A DNA stretch of 64,000 nt from Hymenobacter siberiensis (lineage in GTDB: Bacteria; Bacteroidota; Bacteroidia; Cytophagales; Hymenobacteraceae): positions 62,001-126,000 of the forward strand of contig NZ_JAHLZZ010000002.1 in assembly GCF_018967845.1 (NCBI RefSeq), written 5' to 3'. Position numbers and translations under genes: made by a program. Shown piece after piece: positions 34,781 through 44,455 of this stretch (position 1 is the first letter of the stretch; each line of letters opens with the position of its first letter). The notes under the pieces are model-generated. The model ran no database searches, had not been told where the DNA came from, and saw only the letters and a list, made by a program, of their open reading frames with translations.

Positions 34781-36541
34781 ATGTCACTCAAAGCAAAAAT
34801 CACCTGGGGATTCGTGGCCATGCTGGTCCTGCTGGTCGGGCTGGGGGGCTACGCCTTCGATACCGTGCACCAGCTGGACCGGAATTCGCGCGCTATTCTG
34901 CAGGACAATTTCTACTCGGTGCAGCTGGGCCAGCGCATGTTGCAGGCGTTGGATGAGCTGGCCACCCCAGCCGCCGCGCCAGCCGCCTTGAACCGCTACA
35001 GCACGGCGCTTACCCGCGAGGCCGGCAATATCACGGAGCCCGGCGAGCAGCAGCTCGTCGACAGCATGGTGCAGACCCTGGGCCGCTACGAGGATGCCCC
35101 GGTCACCCGGGCAGCCACCGTGGCCGAGCTGCGTCGGCACACCCACCACATGGTGGCCCTGAACATGGCCGCCCTCACCCGCAAAAACGAGCAGGCCAAC
35201 CGCACGGCCACCGCCGCCACCCGCTTTCTGGTAACCCTGCTGACCCTGGGCGCGCTGCTAGCCCTGGCCCTGGTGCTGAGCGTGCCGGAAGCGGCCGTGG
35301 GCGGCCTGCGCAAGCTCACGGCCAGCATCGACCACGCGGCGGCGGGCAATTTTTCGGCCAGCATCCCACAGGAAAGTACCGACGAGTTTGGCAGTGTGAC
35401 CCGGGCCTTTAATGGTTTGCTGATGCACCTCAACGAGTACCGCACGGCCAACCTGGCCGAGCTGCTGACCGAGCGCAACCGGGTGGCCAGCATCGTGCAG
35501 ACGCTGAAAGAGGGCCTGCTGCTGCTCGATGAAAGCCGGCAGGTGATTGTGGCCAACCCCGTGGCCTGTGCCCTGCTGGGGCTGTCGGAGGCCGAGGTGG
35601 TGGCCCGGCCGGCCGAGGAGCTGGCGCAGGCCAACCCGGTGTTTGGCCAGCTGCTGGCCTACGTGCAGCAGCCCGCCGCCCAGCGGGGCAGCACGCCCCT
35701 GGCCCTCACCGTGGGAGAAGGGGCTGAGGCCGTATTCTACCAGGTGGGCCTGCACGAGGCCGTTTCATTTAACGCGGCCACTGACCGCATGGAGTTCATC
35801 GGCTCCATCCTGGCGCTGCACAACGTGTCGGCCTTCAAGAAGCTGGACCAGACCAAGTCCGACTTCCTGGCCACCATCTCACACGAGCTGAAAACGCCGC
35901 TGTCGAGCAGTAATTTCAACCTCAAGCTGCTGCTCGACCAGCGCATCGGGCCGCTCAATGCCGAGCAGGCCGACATCGTGAGCAGCCTGCGGCAGGAAAA
36001 CCAGCGCCTGCTGCTCTTGGTGAGCGAGCTGCTGACGGTGGCCCGCCTGGAAGCAGGCGCCACCATTGCCCTCGACATGCGCCCCACCGCGCTGGCCGCG
36101 CTGGTGGCCGCCGCCACCGAGCCCCTGCAGCTGCAGCTGCGCCCCAAGCACCTGGTGCTGGACGTGCAGCTGCCCCCCAACCTGCCGCCGGTGCGCGCCG
36201 ACCTGGAAAAGTCGGCCTGGGTGCTGCTCAATCTGCTGGCCAACGCCGTGCGCTACTCGCCCGAGGGTGGCCGGATTATCGTTTCGGCCGCCGCCGAGCC
36301 CGACGGCCAGGCGGTGCGGGTGCAGGTGCAGGACGACGGCCCGGGCATTGCCCCGGAGCACCAGCAGCGCATTTTCGAGCGGTTTGCGCAGGGCCCCGGC
36401 GCGGGGCCGGAAGCGGCCGCTGGTACCGGCCTGGGTCTGAGCATCTCCCGCGAATTCATCACCAACCAGGGCGGCACGCTGGGCGTGGAAAGCACGCCCG
36501 GTGCTGGCAGCACCTTCTATTTCACTTTGCCCGTGGCCTAG
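34781..36541 (+). CDS. Membrane sensor histidine kinase (HAMP-PAS-HisKA-HATPase)
   Basis: A 586-residue kinase. Two membrane helices (10-24 and about 148-168) bracket a periplasmic helical region. HAMP follows (about 170-222), then a PAS-like domain (about 232-350), the phospho-acceptor motif SHELKTPL (His368), and the ATPase domain with N box (LLNLLANAVRYSPEGG), G1 (DDGPGIAP) and G2 (GTGLGLSIS). The architecture matches KinB/PhoR-like sensors. No response regulator is adjacent. The kup gene follows 33 bases later on the same strand, so the kinase may sense potassium or osmotic state, but this is inference. Confidence 0.85.
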   Translation: MSLKAKITWGFVAMLVLLVGLGGYAFDTVHQLDRNSRAILQDNFYSVQLGQRMLQALDELATPAAAPAALNRYSTALTREAGNITEPGEQQLVDSMVQTLGRYEDAPVTRAATVAELRRHTHHMVALNMAALTRKNEQANRTATAATRFLVTLLTLGALLALALVLSVPEAAVGGLRKLTASIDHAAAGNFSASIPQESTDEFGSVTRAFNGLLMHLNEYRTANLAELLTERNRVASIVQTLKEGLLLLDESRQVIVANPVACALLGLSEAEVVARPAEELAQANPVFGQLLAYVQQPAAQRGSTPLALTVGEGAEAVFYQVGLHEAVSFNAATDRMEFIGSILALHNVSAFKKLDQTKSDFLATISHELKTPLSSSNFNLKLLLDQRIGPLNAEQADIVSSLRQENQRLLLLVSELLTVARLEAGATIALDMRPTALAALVAAATEPLQLQLRPKHLVLDVQLPPNLPPVRADLEKSAWVLLNLLANAVRYSPEGGRIIVSAAAEPDGQAVRVQVQDDGPGIAPEHQQRIFERFAQGPGAGPEAAAGTGLGLSISREFITNQGGTLGVESTPGAGSTFYFTLPVA

Positions 36542-36574
36542 CGGCCACCCGATTCTTTCTAATCTCTTTTCGTT

Positions 36575-38617
36575 ATGTCCACGCTCACGGCTGCGCTTCC
36601 CACGGAAATCAGCATTCACAAACGCAGCATCACGGTGGCCGGCCTGCTGGTTACGCTCGGCATCATTTTCGGCGACATCGGCACCTCGCCGCTGTACGTG
36701 TTCAAGTCCATTCTCGGCGACCGGCCCGTGAGCGAGCTGCTCGTGTACGGCGGCGTGTCGGCCGTTTTCTGGACGCTCACGCTCCAAACCAGCATCAAGT
36801 ACATCCTGCTCACGCTGGAGGCCGATAACCACGGCGAGGGCGGCATTTTCTCGCTCTATTCGCTGGTGAAGCACCGGGGCCGGTGGCTGCTATGGCCGGC
36901 CATCATCGGGGCGGGCACGCTGCTGGCCGATGGCATCATCACGCCGCCCATTTCGGTGTCGTCGGCCATTGAGGGGCTGAGGCTGCTGGACCCCACGTTG
37001 ACCGAAACGACTATTATCACCATCGTGCTGGTCATTATCACGCTGCTGTTCGCGTTTCAGCAGTTTGGCACCAAGGTGGTAGGGGCTTCGTTCGGGCCCA
37101 TCATGCTGGTGTGGTTCAGCACCATTGGCTCGCTGGGGCTGATTCAGATTTTCCACCACCCCGCCATTCTCCAGGCGCTGAACCCGCGGTACGCCATCGA
37201 GCTGCTGACGGTGTACCCCAAGGGTTTCTGGCTGCTGGGCGCGGTGTTTCTGTGCACCACGGGCGCCGAGGCGCTGTATTCAGACCTGGGCCACTGCGGG
37301 CGTAAGAATATTCGGACGGCCTGGCTCTTTGTGAAAACGGCCCTCGTGCTCAACTACCTGGGCCAGGCCGCCTGGACCATGGACCACATGGGCCAGGTGC
37401 TGAGCAGCGCCCAGAACCCCTTCTTCCTGATTGCGCCCACCTGGGGCCTGATTCCGCTGATTATCATCGCCACCATGGCCACCATCATCGCCTCGCAGGC
37501 CCTGATTTCGGGCTCGTACACGCTGATTTCCGAAGCGGTGAGTTTGAACTTCTGGCCCAAGGTGCGCATCCTGTTTCCTACCGACCAGCGCGGGCAGATT
37601 TACGTGCCGAGCATCAACTGGCTGCTGTGGTTCGGCTGCGTGTGCGTGCAGCTCTGGTTCCAGACCAGCAGCAACATGGAGGCGGCCTACGGCTTCTCCA
37701 TCACGGTGGCCATGCTGATGACCAGCATTTTGCTCTCGCAGTACCTGCGCGGCGTGAAGCACTGGGCCATCCCGGTGGTGGGCCTAATCATGCTGGTGTT
37801 TCTGACGGTGGAGTTGTCGTTTCTCATCGCCAACATCACCAAGCTGCTCAACCGGCTGGGCATCCTCGTCTTCGAGTGGGGCCTGATTCTGGGCATGTGG
37901 ATGGGCTACAAGGGCCGCCAGATTAAGAACCGCTACCTCGACATGACCGACTGGGCCGAAAACTTGCCCATTTTGCAGGAACTGAGCCAGGACCAGACCG
38001 TGAGCAAGTACGCCTCGAACCTGGTGTACCTCACGCGCAGCAAAAACGCCCGCCAGATTGAGGCCCGCATTCTCTACTCCATCCTGCGTAAGAAACCCAA
38101 GCGCGCCGACCGGTACTGGTTCCTCAACATCAGCATGCTGAATGAGCCCTTTGGCATGCGCTACACCCTGGAAACGTTGGTGCCCGACGTGGCCTACAAA
38201 ATCAACTTCCAGCTGGGCTTCCGCATTCAGCCGCGCATCAACCTGCTGTTCCGGCGCGTGCTGGAGGACATGGCCGGCAAGGGCGAAATCGACATCACCT
38301 CGCGCTATGCCACGCTGCAAAAGCACCGCATGCCCGGCGACTTCCGCTTCGTGGTGCTCGACAAAGTGCTCAGCTTCGACAACCAGCTGTCGTTGAAGGA
38401 ACGGATTATCCTGCAAGGCTACTTCCTGTTCAACAAGCTGGCCATCAGCGACCAGCAAGCCTTTGGCCTGGACACCAGCGACGTGGCCGTGGAGCTGGTG
38501 CCCCTCACCATTCAGCCCCACCGCCCGCTGGAGCTGCAGCGCGTGGCTCCGGAAAACGTTTCGGACCCGGTGCCGGCTGCCGCCCTGGCCGCCGAGGAGC
38601 TGGCCCTTAAGATTTGA
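36575..38617 (+). CDS. kup: KUP/HAK-type potassium uptake protein
   Basis: A 680-residue proton-coupled potassium importer. It has the diagnostic N-terminal motif GIIFGDIGTSPLYVFKS, about 12 membrane helices (for example ITIVLVIITLLFAFQQFG and ALYSDLGHCGRKNIRTAW) and a C-terminal cytoplasmic domain of about 230 residues. The length is normal. It follows the histidine kinase by 33 bases and is probably co-transcribed with it. A terminator-like hairpin lies 30 bases after the stop. Confidence 0.93.
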   Translation: MSTLTAALPTEISIHKRSITVAGLLVTLGIIFGDIGTSPLYVFKSILGDRPVSELLVYGGVSAVFWTLTLQTSIKYILLTLEADNHGEGGIFSLYSLVKHRGRWLLWPAIIGAGTLLADGIITPPISVSSAIEGLRLLDPTLTETTIITIVLVIITLLFAFQQFGTKVVGASFGPIMLVWFSTIGSLGLIQIFHHPAILQALNPRYAIELLTVYPKGFWLLGAVFLCTTGAEALYSDLGHCGRKNIRTAWLFVKTALVLNYLGQAAWTMDHMGQVLSSAQNPFFLIAPTWGLIPLIIIATMATIIASQALISGSYTLISEAVSLNFWPKVRILFPTDQRGQIYVPSINWLLWFGCVCVQLWFQTSSNMEAAYGFSITVAMLMTSILLSQYLRGVKHWAIPVVGLIMLVFLTVELSFLIANITKLLNRLGILVFEWGLILGMWMGYKGRQIKNRYLDMTDWAENLPILQELSQDQTVSKYASNLVYLTRSKNARQIEARILYSILRKKPKRADRYWFLNISMLNEPFGMRYTLETLVPDVAYKINFQLGFRIQPRINLLFRRVLEDMAGKGEIDITSRYATLQKHRMPGDFRFVVLDKVLSFDNQLSLKERIILQGYFLFNKLAISDQQAFGLDTSDVAVELVPLTIQPHRPLELQRVAPENVSDPVPAAALAAEELALKI

Positions 38618-38646
38618 GGACCCGCGCGGCCATACCCCGAATTTTA

Positions 38647-38695
38647 GCCGCCGCCCGCAAGGACACCAAAGTGTCGGCGGCGGCGGCCAATTTTT
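38647..38695 (+). terminator. Probable intrinsic terminator after kup
   Basis: A GC-rich arm (GCCGCCGCC, then GGACA) pairs with TGTCGGCGGCGGC around a CCAAAG loop with one internal bulge, and TTTTT follows at 38691-38695. Position and T-run fit a rho-independent terminator for the kinase-kup transcript. Confidence 0.6.
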
Positions 38696-39010
38696 CCCCG
38701 TTCGCCAGGCTGCCAGGCGCTGGCCGGAAGTTCGGGTAAGAGCTGCGTTGAAGCCTTGTAGGTAAATCCGTCCCTTTGCGGGAGGGAGTTCGGTACCAAA
38801 CCGGCAAAAGGCCCGGCAAGCTGGCCGCACTGTCGGCGTCTGCTTCAAAACTATTTCTTTCAGGACTTGCGCAGTCGGCCGTTGGCGAGCGACTGCGACG
38901 CGCTGCCCCCCGTGTTCATGTTTTCCGTATAGCCGCCAGGATTGAGCCTGCTGCTCGTCTGTGTCGATGCCATTGTCGGCTTCCTTTCTGAGAAAACGAA
39001 CCCACCAAGC
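38696..39010. other. Intergenic stretch, nothing identified
   Basis: No recognised gene or RNA. Short open frames are present but have no coding character. It probably contains the promoter for the small membrane protein that follows. Confidence 0.35.
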
Positions 39011-39451
39011 ATGCGTAATACTTTTATCCGCAACGGATTCATTGCCGCCGGACTGGTCAATATTCTGGCCGTGCTGTTCCTGTCGCGGGCTTTCACGAAT
39101 GCGGTTATTCCGGAAACCGACCCGGTAGTCATGTCCAATTTTGGCTTGCTGATGATTGCCGTCTGGGGGCTGGTTTTTCTGGCCGTGGCTACCCGCTACC
39201 AGTACGTGAAGTGGGCCGTGGGCGCATTCGTGGTCGAAAAGCTGGTGTACGCCGTGGTCTGGTTCCGTTGGATTACGACCCACGAGGTGGGCGCCGTGTA
39301 CGCCAGGGACTTGTTCGCCGGCGTGTTCTACTCGGTTTACGGGCTCAACGACTTTATCTTCTTTCTCTTCTTCGTGGCGGTGTTTTACCAGCTTCACCGC
39401 CTGGACGCAAAGCCGCTCAGCGAGGGGGCGTTCAGAGAGCGGAAAATATAG
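39011..39451 (+). CDS. Small four-helix membrane protein, unknown function
   Basis: A 146-residue protein with ATG 39011, which gives a clean N-terminus (MRNTFIRNGFIAAGL). There are four hydrophobic helices: roughly 8-25, 40-57 (FGLLMIAVWGLVFLAVAT), 64-78 and 105-128 (LNDFIFFLFFVAVFYQL). Between the last two is an acidic loop. The C-terminus is charged. I know similar conserved hypothetical proteins in this group but no function. It stands alone between the kup terminator and pta. Confidence 0.6.
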   Translation: MRNTFIRNGFIAAGLVNILAVLFLSRAFTNAVIPETDPVVMSNFGLLMIAVWGLVFLAVATRYQYVKWAVGAFVVEKLVYAVVWFRWITTHEVGAVYARDLFAGVFYSVYGLNDFIFFLFFVAVFYQLHRLDAKPLSEGAFRERKI

Positions 39452-39535
39452 CATGACCTAATTAAAAAATGCAGTTGTTACAGCATAAGCTCAGCCATTG
39501 GTCAACGGATGCAGGCAGGACTGCGTTAGGTAAGC

Positions 39536-41629
39536 ATGACGAAAGCTGTTTTCATTGCCGCCGCCGAGCCCTACAGCGGAAAATCGCTGATTACACTGGG
39601 GCTGGTAAATATGCTGCTGGGCCAAACGCGACAGGTGGGCTACTTTAAGCCGCTCATCGACTATGACCCCGCCCAGGAGCCCGACCCGCGCTTGGCCACC
39701 ATCAGCAGCTACTTCAAGCTGCCGTTGCCCGCAGCCGATACCTATGCCTACACCCGCGCCGAGGCTCTGGCACTAATGGAAACCGGCGCGCAGGGCGAGC
39801 TGATTGACACCGTGATTCGCCGGTTTAAGTACTGGGAAGACACCTGTGATTTCACGGTGGTGGAGGGCAGCGACTTCGTGGGGCCGGGCACGGCGTTTGA
39901 GTTCGACGCCAACGTCTCGATTGCCAAAAACCTGGGCGTGCCTGTTATCCTGGTGGTGTCGGGGCAGGGCAAGAGCACGGCCCAGGTCGTGAGCGCCGTG
40001 CTCACCACGCTGCGCAACTTTGAGAGCCGCGAGGTGCCCGTGCTGCAAGTGGTGGCCAACCGCATTGCCCCGGCCCAGGTGGCCGATGTGCAGGCGCTGC
40101 TGCGCGACCAGCTGCCGGCCGAAGTGCTGCTCGCCATCATCCCCGACGACCCAAACCTGCTGCACCCGACCATGCGCGAAATCCAGGCTGGGCTGGGGGG
40201 CAAGCTGCTGTTTGGGGAGGCGGGCCTGGGCAACCAGGTCGATAACTACGTGATTGGGGCTATGCAGGTGCCCAACTTCCTCAACTACCTCAAGGAGAAC
40301 GTGCTGATTGTGACGCCTGGCGACCGGGGCGACATCATCGTGTGCGCCCTGCAGGCGGATTTGTCGGCCAATTACCCCAAGGTGGCGGGCATTGTGCTCT
40401 CCACCGGCACGGAGCCCGACGAGCCCGTGCGGTTGCTGCTGGAGGGCCTGCCCGATACCGTACCCATTCTGGCCGTAGCCACTGGCACCTTCGAAACCAC
40501 CACGCGGGTGAGCGCCATCCGCTCGCGCCTCACTCCCGACAATCCCCGGAAAATTCAGCTGGCTATCAGCACCTTCGACCGTTACGTGGACGTGTCGGCG
40601 CTGCGGGAAAAGCTGGTCAGCTTCCAGTCCGAGGGGCTCACGCCCCACATGTTCCAGTACCGGCTCCTGCAATGGGCCCGGCGCTCGCGCCGCCACATCG
40701 TGCTGCCCGAGGGCAACGACGACCGCATTCTGCGGGCCGCCGCCCTGCTGTTGCACCAGAACGTGGTGGACCTCACCATTCTGGGTGACCCGGCCACGGT
40801 GGCCGCCGCCATCAAGCGTCTGGGCCTCACCATGCCACCCGAGCACCTGCGCATCATCGACCCGGTGAACTCGGCCCTGTACGCCGGCTACGTGGAGACA
40901 TTTTACGAGCTGCGCAAGGACAAGGGTATGAACCACGACATGGCCCGCGACCTGCTGCGCGACGTGTCGTACTTCGGCTCGATGATGGTGTATATGGGCG
41001 ATGCCGACGGCATGGTTTCGGGGGCGGTGCACACCACGCAGCACACCATCCGGCCGGCGCTGCAGTTCATCAAAACCAAGCCCGGCGTGTCGGTGGTGTC
41101 GTCGGTATTTTTCATGTGCCTGCCCGACCGCGTGGCGGTGTTCGGCGACTGCGCCGTGAATCCCAACCCCACCGCCGAGCAGCTGGCCGAAATCGCCATT
41201 TCCTCGGCCGATAGCAGCGCGGTCTTTGGCATCGAGCCCCGGGTGGCCATGCTCTCGTATTCGTCGGGCACCTCCGGCGCGGGGGCTGATGTAGAGAAGG
41301 TGCGCCAAGCCACCGAGCTGGTGCGCCAGCGCCGCCCCGACCTGAAAGTGGAAGGCCCCATTCAGTACGACGCGGCCGTAGACCCGCTCGTGGGCCGCCT
41401 GAAACTACCCGATTCGGAAGTGGCCGGTCAGGCCAGCGTGTTCATCTTCCCCGATTTGAACACCGGCAACAACACCTACAAAGCCGTGCAGCGCGAAACC
41501 GGCGCGCTGGCCATTGGCCCGGTCCTGCAGGGCCTGAACAAGCCGGTGAACGACCTGAGCCGGGGCTGCACCGTGGACGATGTATTCAATACCGTTGTTA
41601 TTACCGCCATTCAAAGCCAGCAGGGCTGA
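39536..41629 (+). CDS. pta: Phosphate acetyltransferase (long, regulated form)
   Basis: A 697-residue enzyme converting acetyl-CoA and phosphate to acetyl-phosphate and CoA. The three-part long Pta layout is present: an N-terminal P-loop BioD-like domain (FIAAAEPYSGKSLITLGLVN), a central DRTGG-like domain (about 210-330, VTPGDRGDIIVCALQADLS), and the catalytic PTA/PTB domain (about 375-697, HIVLPEGNDDRILRAA, SYSSGTSGAGADVEKVRQAT, FPDLNTGNNTYKAVQRE). It is paired with ackA 97 bases downstream, forming the acetate-overflow/acetate-activation pathway in the cytoplasm. Length and motifs are normal. Confidence 0.95.
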   Translation: MTKAVFIAAAEPYSGKSLITLGLVNMLLGQTRQVGYFKPLIDYDPAQEPDPRLATISSYFKLPLPAADTYAYTRAEALALMETGAQGELIDTVIRRFKYWEDTCDFTVVEGSDFVGPGTAFEFDANVSIAKNLGVPVILVVSGQGKSTAQVVSAVLTTLRNFESREVPVLQVVANRIAPAQVADVQALLRDQLPAEVLLAIIPDDPNLLHPTMREIQAGLGGKLLFGEAGLGNQVDNYVIGAMQVPNFLNYLKENVLIVTPGDRGDIIVCALQADLSANYPKVAGIVLSTGTEPDEPVRLLLEGLPDTVPILAVATGTFETTTRVSAIRSRLTPDNPRKIQLAISTFDRYVDVSALREKLVSFQSEGLTPHMFQYRLLQWARRSRRHIVLPEGNDDRILRAAALLLHQNVVDLTILGDPATVAAAIKRLGLTMPPEHLRIIDPVNSALYAGYVETFYELRKDKGMNHDMARDLLRDVSYFGSMMVYMGDADGMVSGAVHTTQHTIRPALQFIKTKPGVSVVSSVFFMCLPDRVAVFGDCAVNPNPTAEQLAEIAISSADSSAVFGIEPRVAMLSYSSGTSGAGADVEKVRQATELVRQRRPDLKVEGPIQYDAAVDPLVGRLKLPDSEVAGQASVFIFPDLNTGNNTYKAVQRETGALAIGPVLQGLNKPVNDLSRGCTVDDVFNTVVITAIQSQQG

Positions 41630-41726
41630 TTTGATTATGCGAGCTAATCCCAATTACTCAAACGTTATGCTTCGCTCAGCATGATGTGGCACTGCTCAGC
41701 GATTTCAAATTCATAATTGATTAATA

Positions 41727-42938
41727 GTGAACATTTTCGTTCTCAATTCCGGCAGCAGCTCCATTAAGTATCAGCTGTTTCGCTGGCCGGCCGAGCGGCC
41801 CGTGTGCAGCGGACTGGTGGAGCGCGTCGGCTCGGCGCAGGCCACCATTACCCACCAGGTTTTCGACCTGCAGGCCCCCGCCAACCCGCCGGCCGAAACC
41901 AAGCTAACCCTGCCGCTGGCCGACCACGAAGCGGGCCTGCACGAAGTGGTGCGCCTGCTCACGGCCGCGCCCGGCGGCATTATTGCAGACCCGGCCGACA
42001 TTGCGATAGTCGGCCACCGGGTGGTGCACGGGGGCGAAACCTACGCGGCAGCCACGCGCATCACGGCCGCGGTGAAGGTCGAAATCAAGCGGCTGTTTGC
42101 GCTGGCCCCGCTGCACAATCCGGCCAACTATGTGGGCATTGAGGTGGCCGAGCGCGTGTTTGCGCAGGCCCGGCAAGTAGCGGTGTTCGATACGGCGTTT
42201 CACCAGACCCTGCCCGAACACGCGTTTCGCTACGCTCTGCCCACGGCCCTCTACACCGAGCAGCGCATCCGCAAGTACGGCTTTCACGGCACCAGCCACC
42301 AGTACGTGGCCGCGCAGGCTGCCGCTTACCTCCAAAAGCCCGATGCCCGGCTCATCACCATTCACCTGGGCAACGGGTGCAGCATGGCCGCCGTGCGGGG
42401 CGGGCAGTCACTAGATACAACCATGGGCTTCAGCCCGTTGGCGGGCCTGGTGATGGGCACCCGCTCGGGGGATATCGACCCTTCGGTGCTGCTGTACCTG
42501 CTGGGGCCGCTGGGCTACACCACGGAGCAAGTGAACACCCTGCTCAACAAGGAAAGCGGCATGCTGGGCCTGGCCGGCTCCAACGACATGCGCGACATCG
42601 GCGCGGCGCTGGCCGCCGGCGATGCTCGTGCCGCGCTGGCCTACGACGTATACGCCTACCGCATTCGTCAGTACATCGGGGCCTATGCAGCCGTACTCAA
42701 CGGACTGGATGCCATTGTTTTCACGGCGGGCGTAGGCGAAAACGATGCGCTGGTTCGCACGCGGGTCTGTGAAAATATGGAGTTTTTCGGGCTCACCCTG
42801 GACGAGGATAAAAACCAGCAGCGCCTGCCCGGCCTACGGGAGTTGAACCGGCCGGAAAGCCGGGTAAAAATCCTGGTTATTCCAACGGCCGAAGAGTTGG
42901 AGATTGCGCGGCAATGCGCGGACCTGCTTAGCAGGTAG
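41727..42938 (+). CDS. ackA: Acetate kinase
   Basis: A 403-residue kinase of the ASKHA fold that makes ATP and acetate from acetyl-phosphate (reversible). Motifs: phosphate-binding FVLNSGSSSIKYQLF at the start, VGHRVVHGGE, YGFHGTSHQYVAAQA, IHLGNGCSMAAV, and the C-terminal FTAGVGENDALVR. The start is GTG 41727, which places the first strand at the normal position. The pta-ackA gap contains a half copy of the intergenic repeat (TTATGCTTCGCTCAGCATGA), so read-through may be partial. Confidence 0.95.
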   Translation: MNIFVLNSGSSSIKYQLFRWPAERPVCSGLVERVGSAQATITHQVFDLQAPANPPAETKLTLPLADHEAGLHEVVRLLTAAPGGIIADPADIAIVGHRVVHGGETYAAATRITAAVKVEIKRLFALAPLHNPANYVGIEVAERVFAQARQVAVFDTAFHQTLPEHAFRYALPTALYTEQRIRKYGFHGTSHQYVAAQAAAYLQKPDARLITIHLGNGCSMAAVRGGQSLDTTMGFSPLAGLVMGTRSGDIDPSVLLYLLGPLGYTTEQVNTLLNKESGMLGLAGSNDMRDIGAALAAGDARAALAYDVYAYRIRQYIGAYAAVLNGLDAIVFTAGVGENDALVRTRVCENMEFFGLTLDEDKNQQRLPGLRELNRPESRVKILVIPTAEELEIARQCADLLSR

Positions 42939-43032
42939 TCAGTCATAAGTAGTCAGCAATCACAGAACTGGCACCGGCTGGCTGCCAGTTCCTGGGGGTT
43001 ACTGGCCACAGTGCATCAACCAGTGTGCATCT

Positions 43033-43506
43033 TTGCTTAACAAACCTCATTGCCCCTCGCCCCAATGCTGCGTGGGTGGTGCCGTATACCCGCTTAGTGA
43101 TTTTCTGTCGGCCCAGCGCATTCTTCACGATACCCCCAGCCTCACCATCTCCTACAGCTACGCCGACGACTGGCTGTACCTCGACTGGCCCGGCAAGCTC
43201 GATGACGAGTCCGTGATGGCTGGCGCCCTCAAAGTGCTTGAGCTACTGCAGCAGGAGCGGTGCGCCAAAGTGCTGAATGACAACACCCACGTTTCCGGCC
43301 TATGGGCCGATGCAGCCAAATGGGGGAGCGACATATTTTTTCCGCAGCTCTACGCGGTTGGCTGCCGCTACTTCTCGTGGGTGCATTCGGCCGAGCGCTA
43401 CAGCCAGCTTTCGGCCGAGCTGGCCGTGGAACAAACCGCTGCCGGCATAATTTTTATGTCGTTTTCCGACCTGTCCACTGCCTCCGAGTGGCTTCGCAGT
43501 ATGTGA
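43033..43506 (+). CDS. STAS/SEC14-like small cytosolic protein
   Basis: A 157-residue frame if read from TTG 43033; a GTG at 43072 would give a more typical length of 144. The body (LTISYSYADDWLYLDWPGKL, KVLELLQQERCAKVLNDNTH, VGCRYFSWVHSAERYSQLS) matches a family common in Hymenobacter annotated as STAS/SEC14-domain proteins with a conserved KVLNDN motif. They have no known enzymatic activity and may be signalling or regulatory adaptors. It lies just upstream of, and convergent with, the broken GAF gene. Confidence 0.65.
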   Translation: MLNKPHCPSPQCCVGGAVYPLSDFLSAQRILHDTPSLTISYSYADDWLYLDWPGKLDDESVMAGALKVLELLQQERCAKVLNDNTHVSGLWADAAKWGSDIFFPQLYAVGCRYFSWVHSAERYSQLSAELAVEQTAAGIIFMSFSDLSTASEWLRSM

Positions 43507-43588
43507 TGGCGAATGGTGCCCCTGGCTTTTTTGCTTCGCCTTAAGCCCCTGGCACCTGCCGCTTTTTGGTGCAGACTATTTGCCGGGT

Positions 43589-44149
43589 TCAGGCCTTGCG
43601 GGCCAGTTGCTGCTTTAACTCGGTCAGCTGCCGGTCATTCTCCTGCGCCGCCAGTCGTGCGGCCAGGCGTAGCTCAATCTCGTCCATCGCAATAGCGGCC
43701 ATGTCCTGCAATATTAGTTTCTGGCCCTCGGTCAGGTAGCGCTGCTTCTGGTCGATGAGGCAAAACGTGCCCAGCATGTGGCCGTCGTGGGTCTGTAGCG
43801 GGGCGGCGGCGTAAAACCGTAGGCCAAACTCGCCTGCTACCAGTGGGTTGGCCAGGTTACGCGGGTCGCGGCGGGCATCCTCCACAATCTAAACCTCCTG
43901 CGAAAGAATAGCTGAGTCGCACAGCCCTCCGCCCCGGTCAATCTGCGCCGCGTCCAGGCCGTGGCGCGACTTAAACCAGATACGGTCCTCGTCTACCAGG
44001 CTAATGAGGGCTATGGGCATGTTAAAAACCTTGGCCGCCAGCCCGGCCAGGCGGTTCATGCTGCCATCTTCCGGCGTATCCAGAATATTGTAGCGCCTCA
44101 ACACCTGCAGGCGCGCGGCTTCCGGGGTCGTTCCAATGGTCGTTATCAT
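43589..44149 (-). pseudogene. GAF domain protein interrupted by one nonsense codon
   Basis: From ATG 44149 the frame encodes LQVLRRYNILDTPEDGSMNR and FNMPIALISLVDEDRIWFKS, the standard opening of a GAF sensor domain. It is stopped by TAG at 43889-43891 after CDSAILSQEV. The same frame continues at once with IVEDARRDPRNLANPLVAGE and HMLGTFCLIDQKQRYLTEGQ, then a C-terminal coiled coil to 43589. The stop most likely replaced a Tyr codon (usual text: VYVVEDA). It is the only lesion, so this is a very recent inactivation, a readthrough case or a base-calling error. GAF proteins of this size usually sense small ligands in signalling. Confidence 0.75.
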
Positions 44150-44455
44150 AGCGCAGGGAAGATAGGGCGGTGGACTGTTATTCGGGCCGAGTTGCTCCCG
44201 TGGAGCTTCTCGGCCTTCGTTTAACGCCTACGCACATTTGGAGGGGTATGATAAACGCGCTGCGGAAAAAAAGCAACCCAAAGAGGGCTGCGAACAGCCC
44301 AAAGATACCCAAGGTGTCCCTAACGACAAGGGTAATAACAGCGGCTTGAGCAGGGTTGGTCCTCGTCACTGACCAATCAGTATTGAAGCGTAGCGTCCGT
44401 ACCACGATAGCCGTTTAATGGTTCCGGAAAACGGCCCAATTAGTTCTCTTCGGCT
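44150..44455. other. Intergenic stretch, nothing identified
   Basis: About 300 bases between the GAF pseudogene start and the end of the esterase gene, both on the minus strand. A small minus-strand frame with hydrophobic residues (44178-44405) lacks coding character. No hairpin or repeat noted. Confidence 0.35.

Noticed and set aside
38700..38940. Possible riboswitch between kup and the small membrane protein
   Set aside because: No conserved riboswitch core (for example c-di-AMP or cobalamin elements) could be recognised.
37784..39454. A 556-residue minus-strand open frame
   Set aside because: Antisense to kup and the small membrane protein; no recognisable domain, while both plus-strand genes are well supported.
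39773..41308. A 511-residue minus-strand open frame
   Set aside because: Complement of the pta gene, with the same shadow composition; rejected in favour of the clear Pta motifs.
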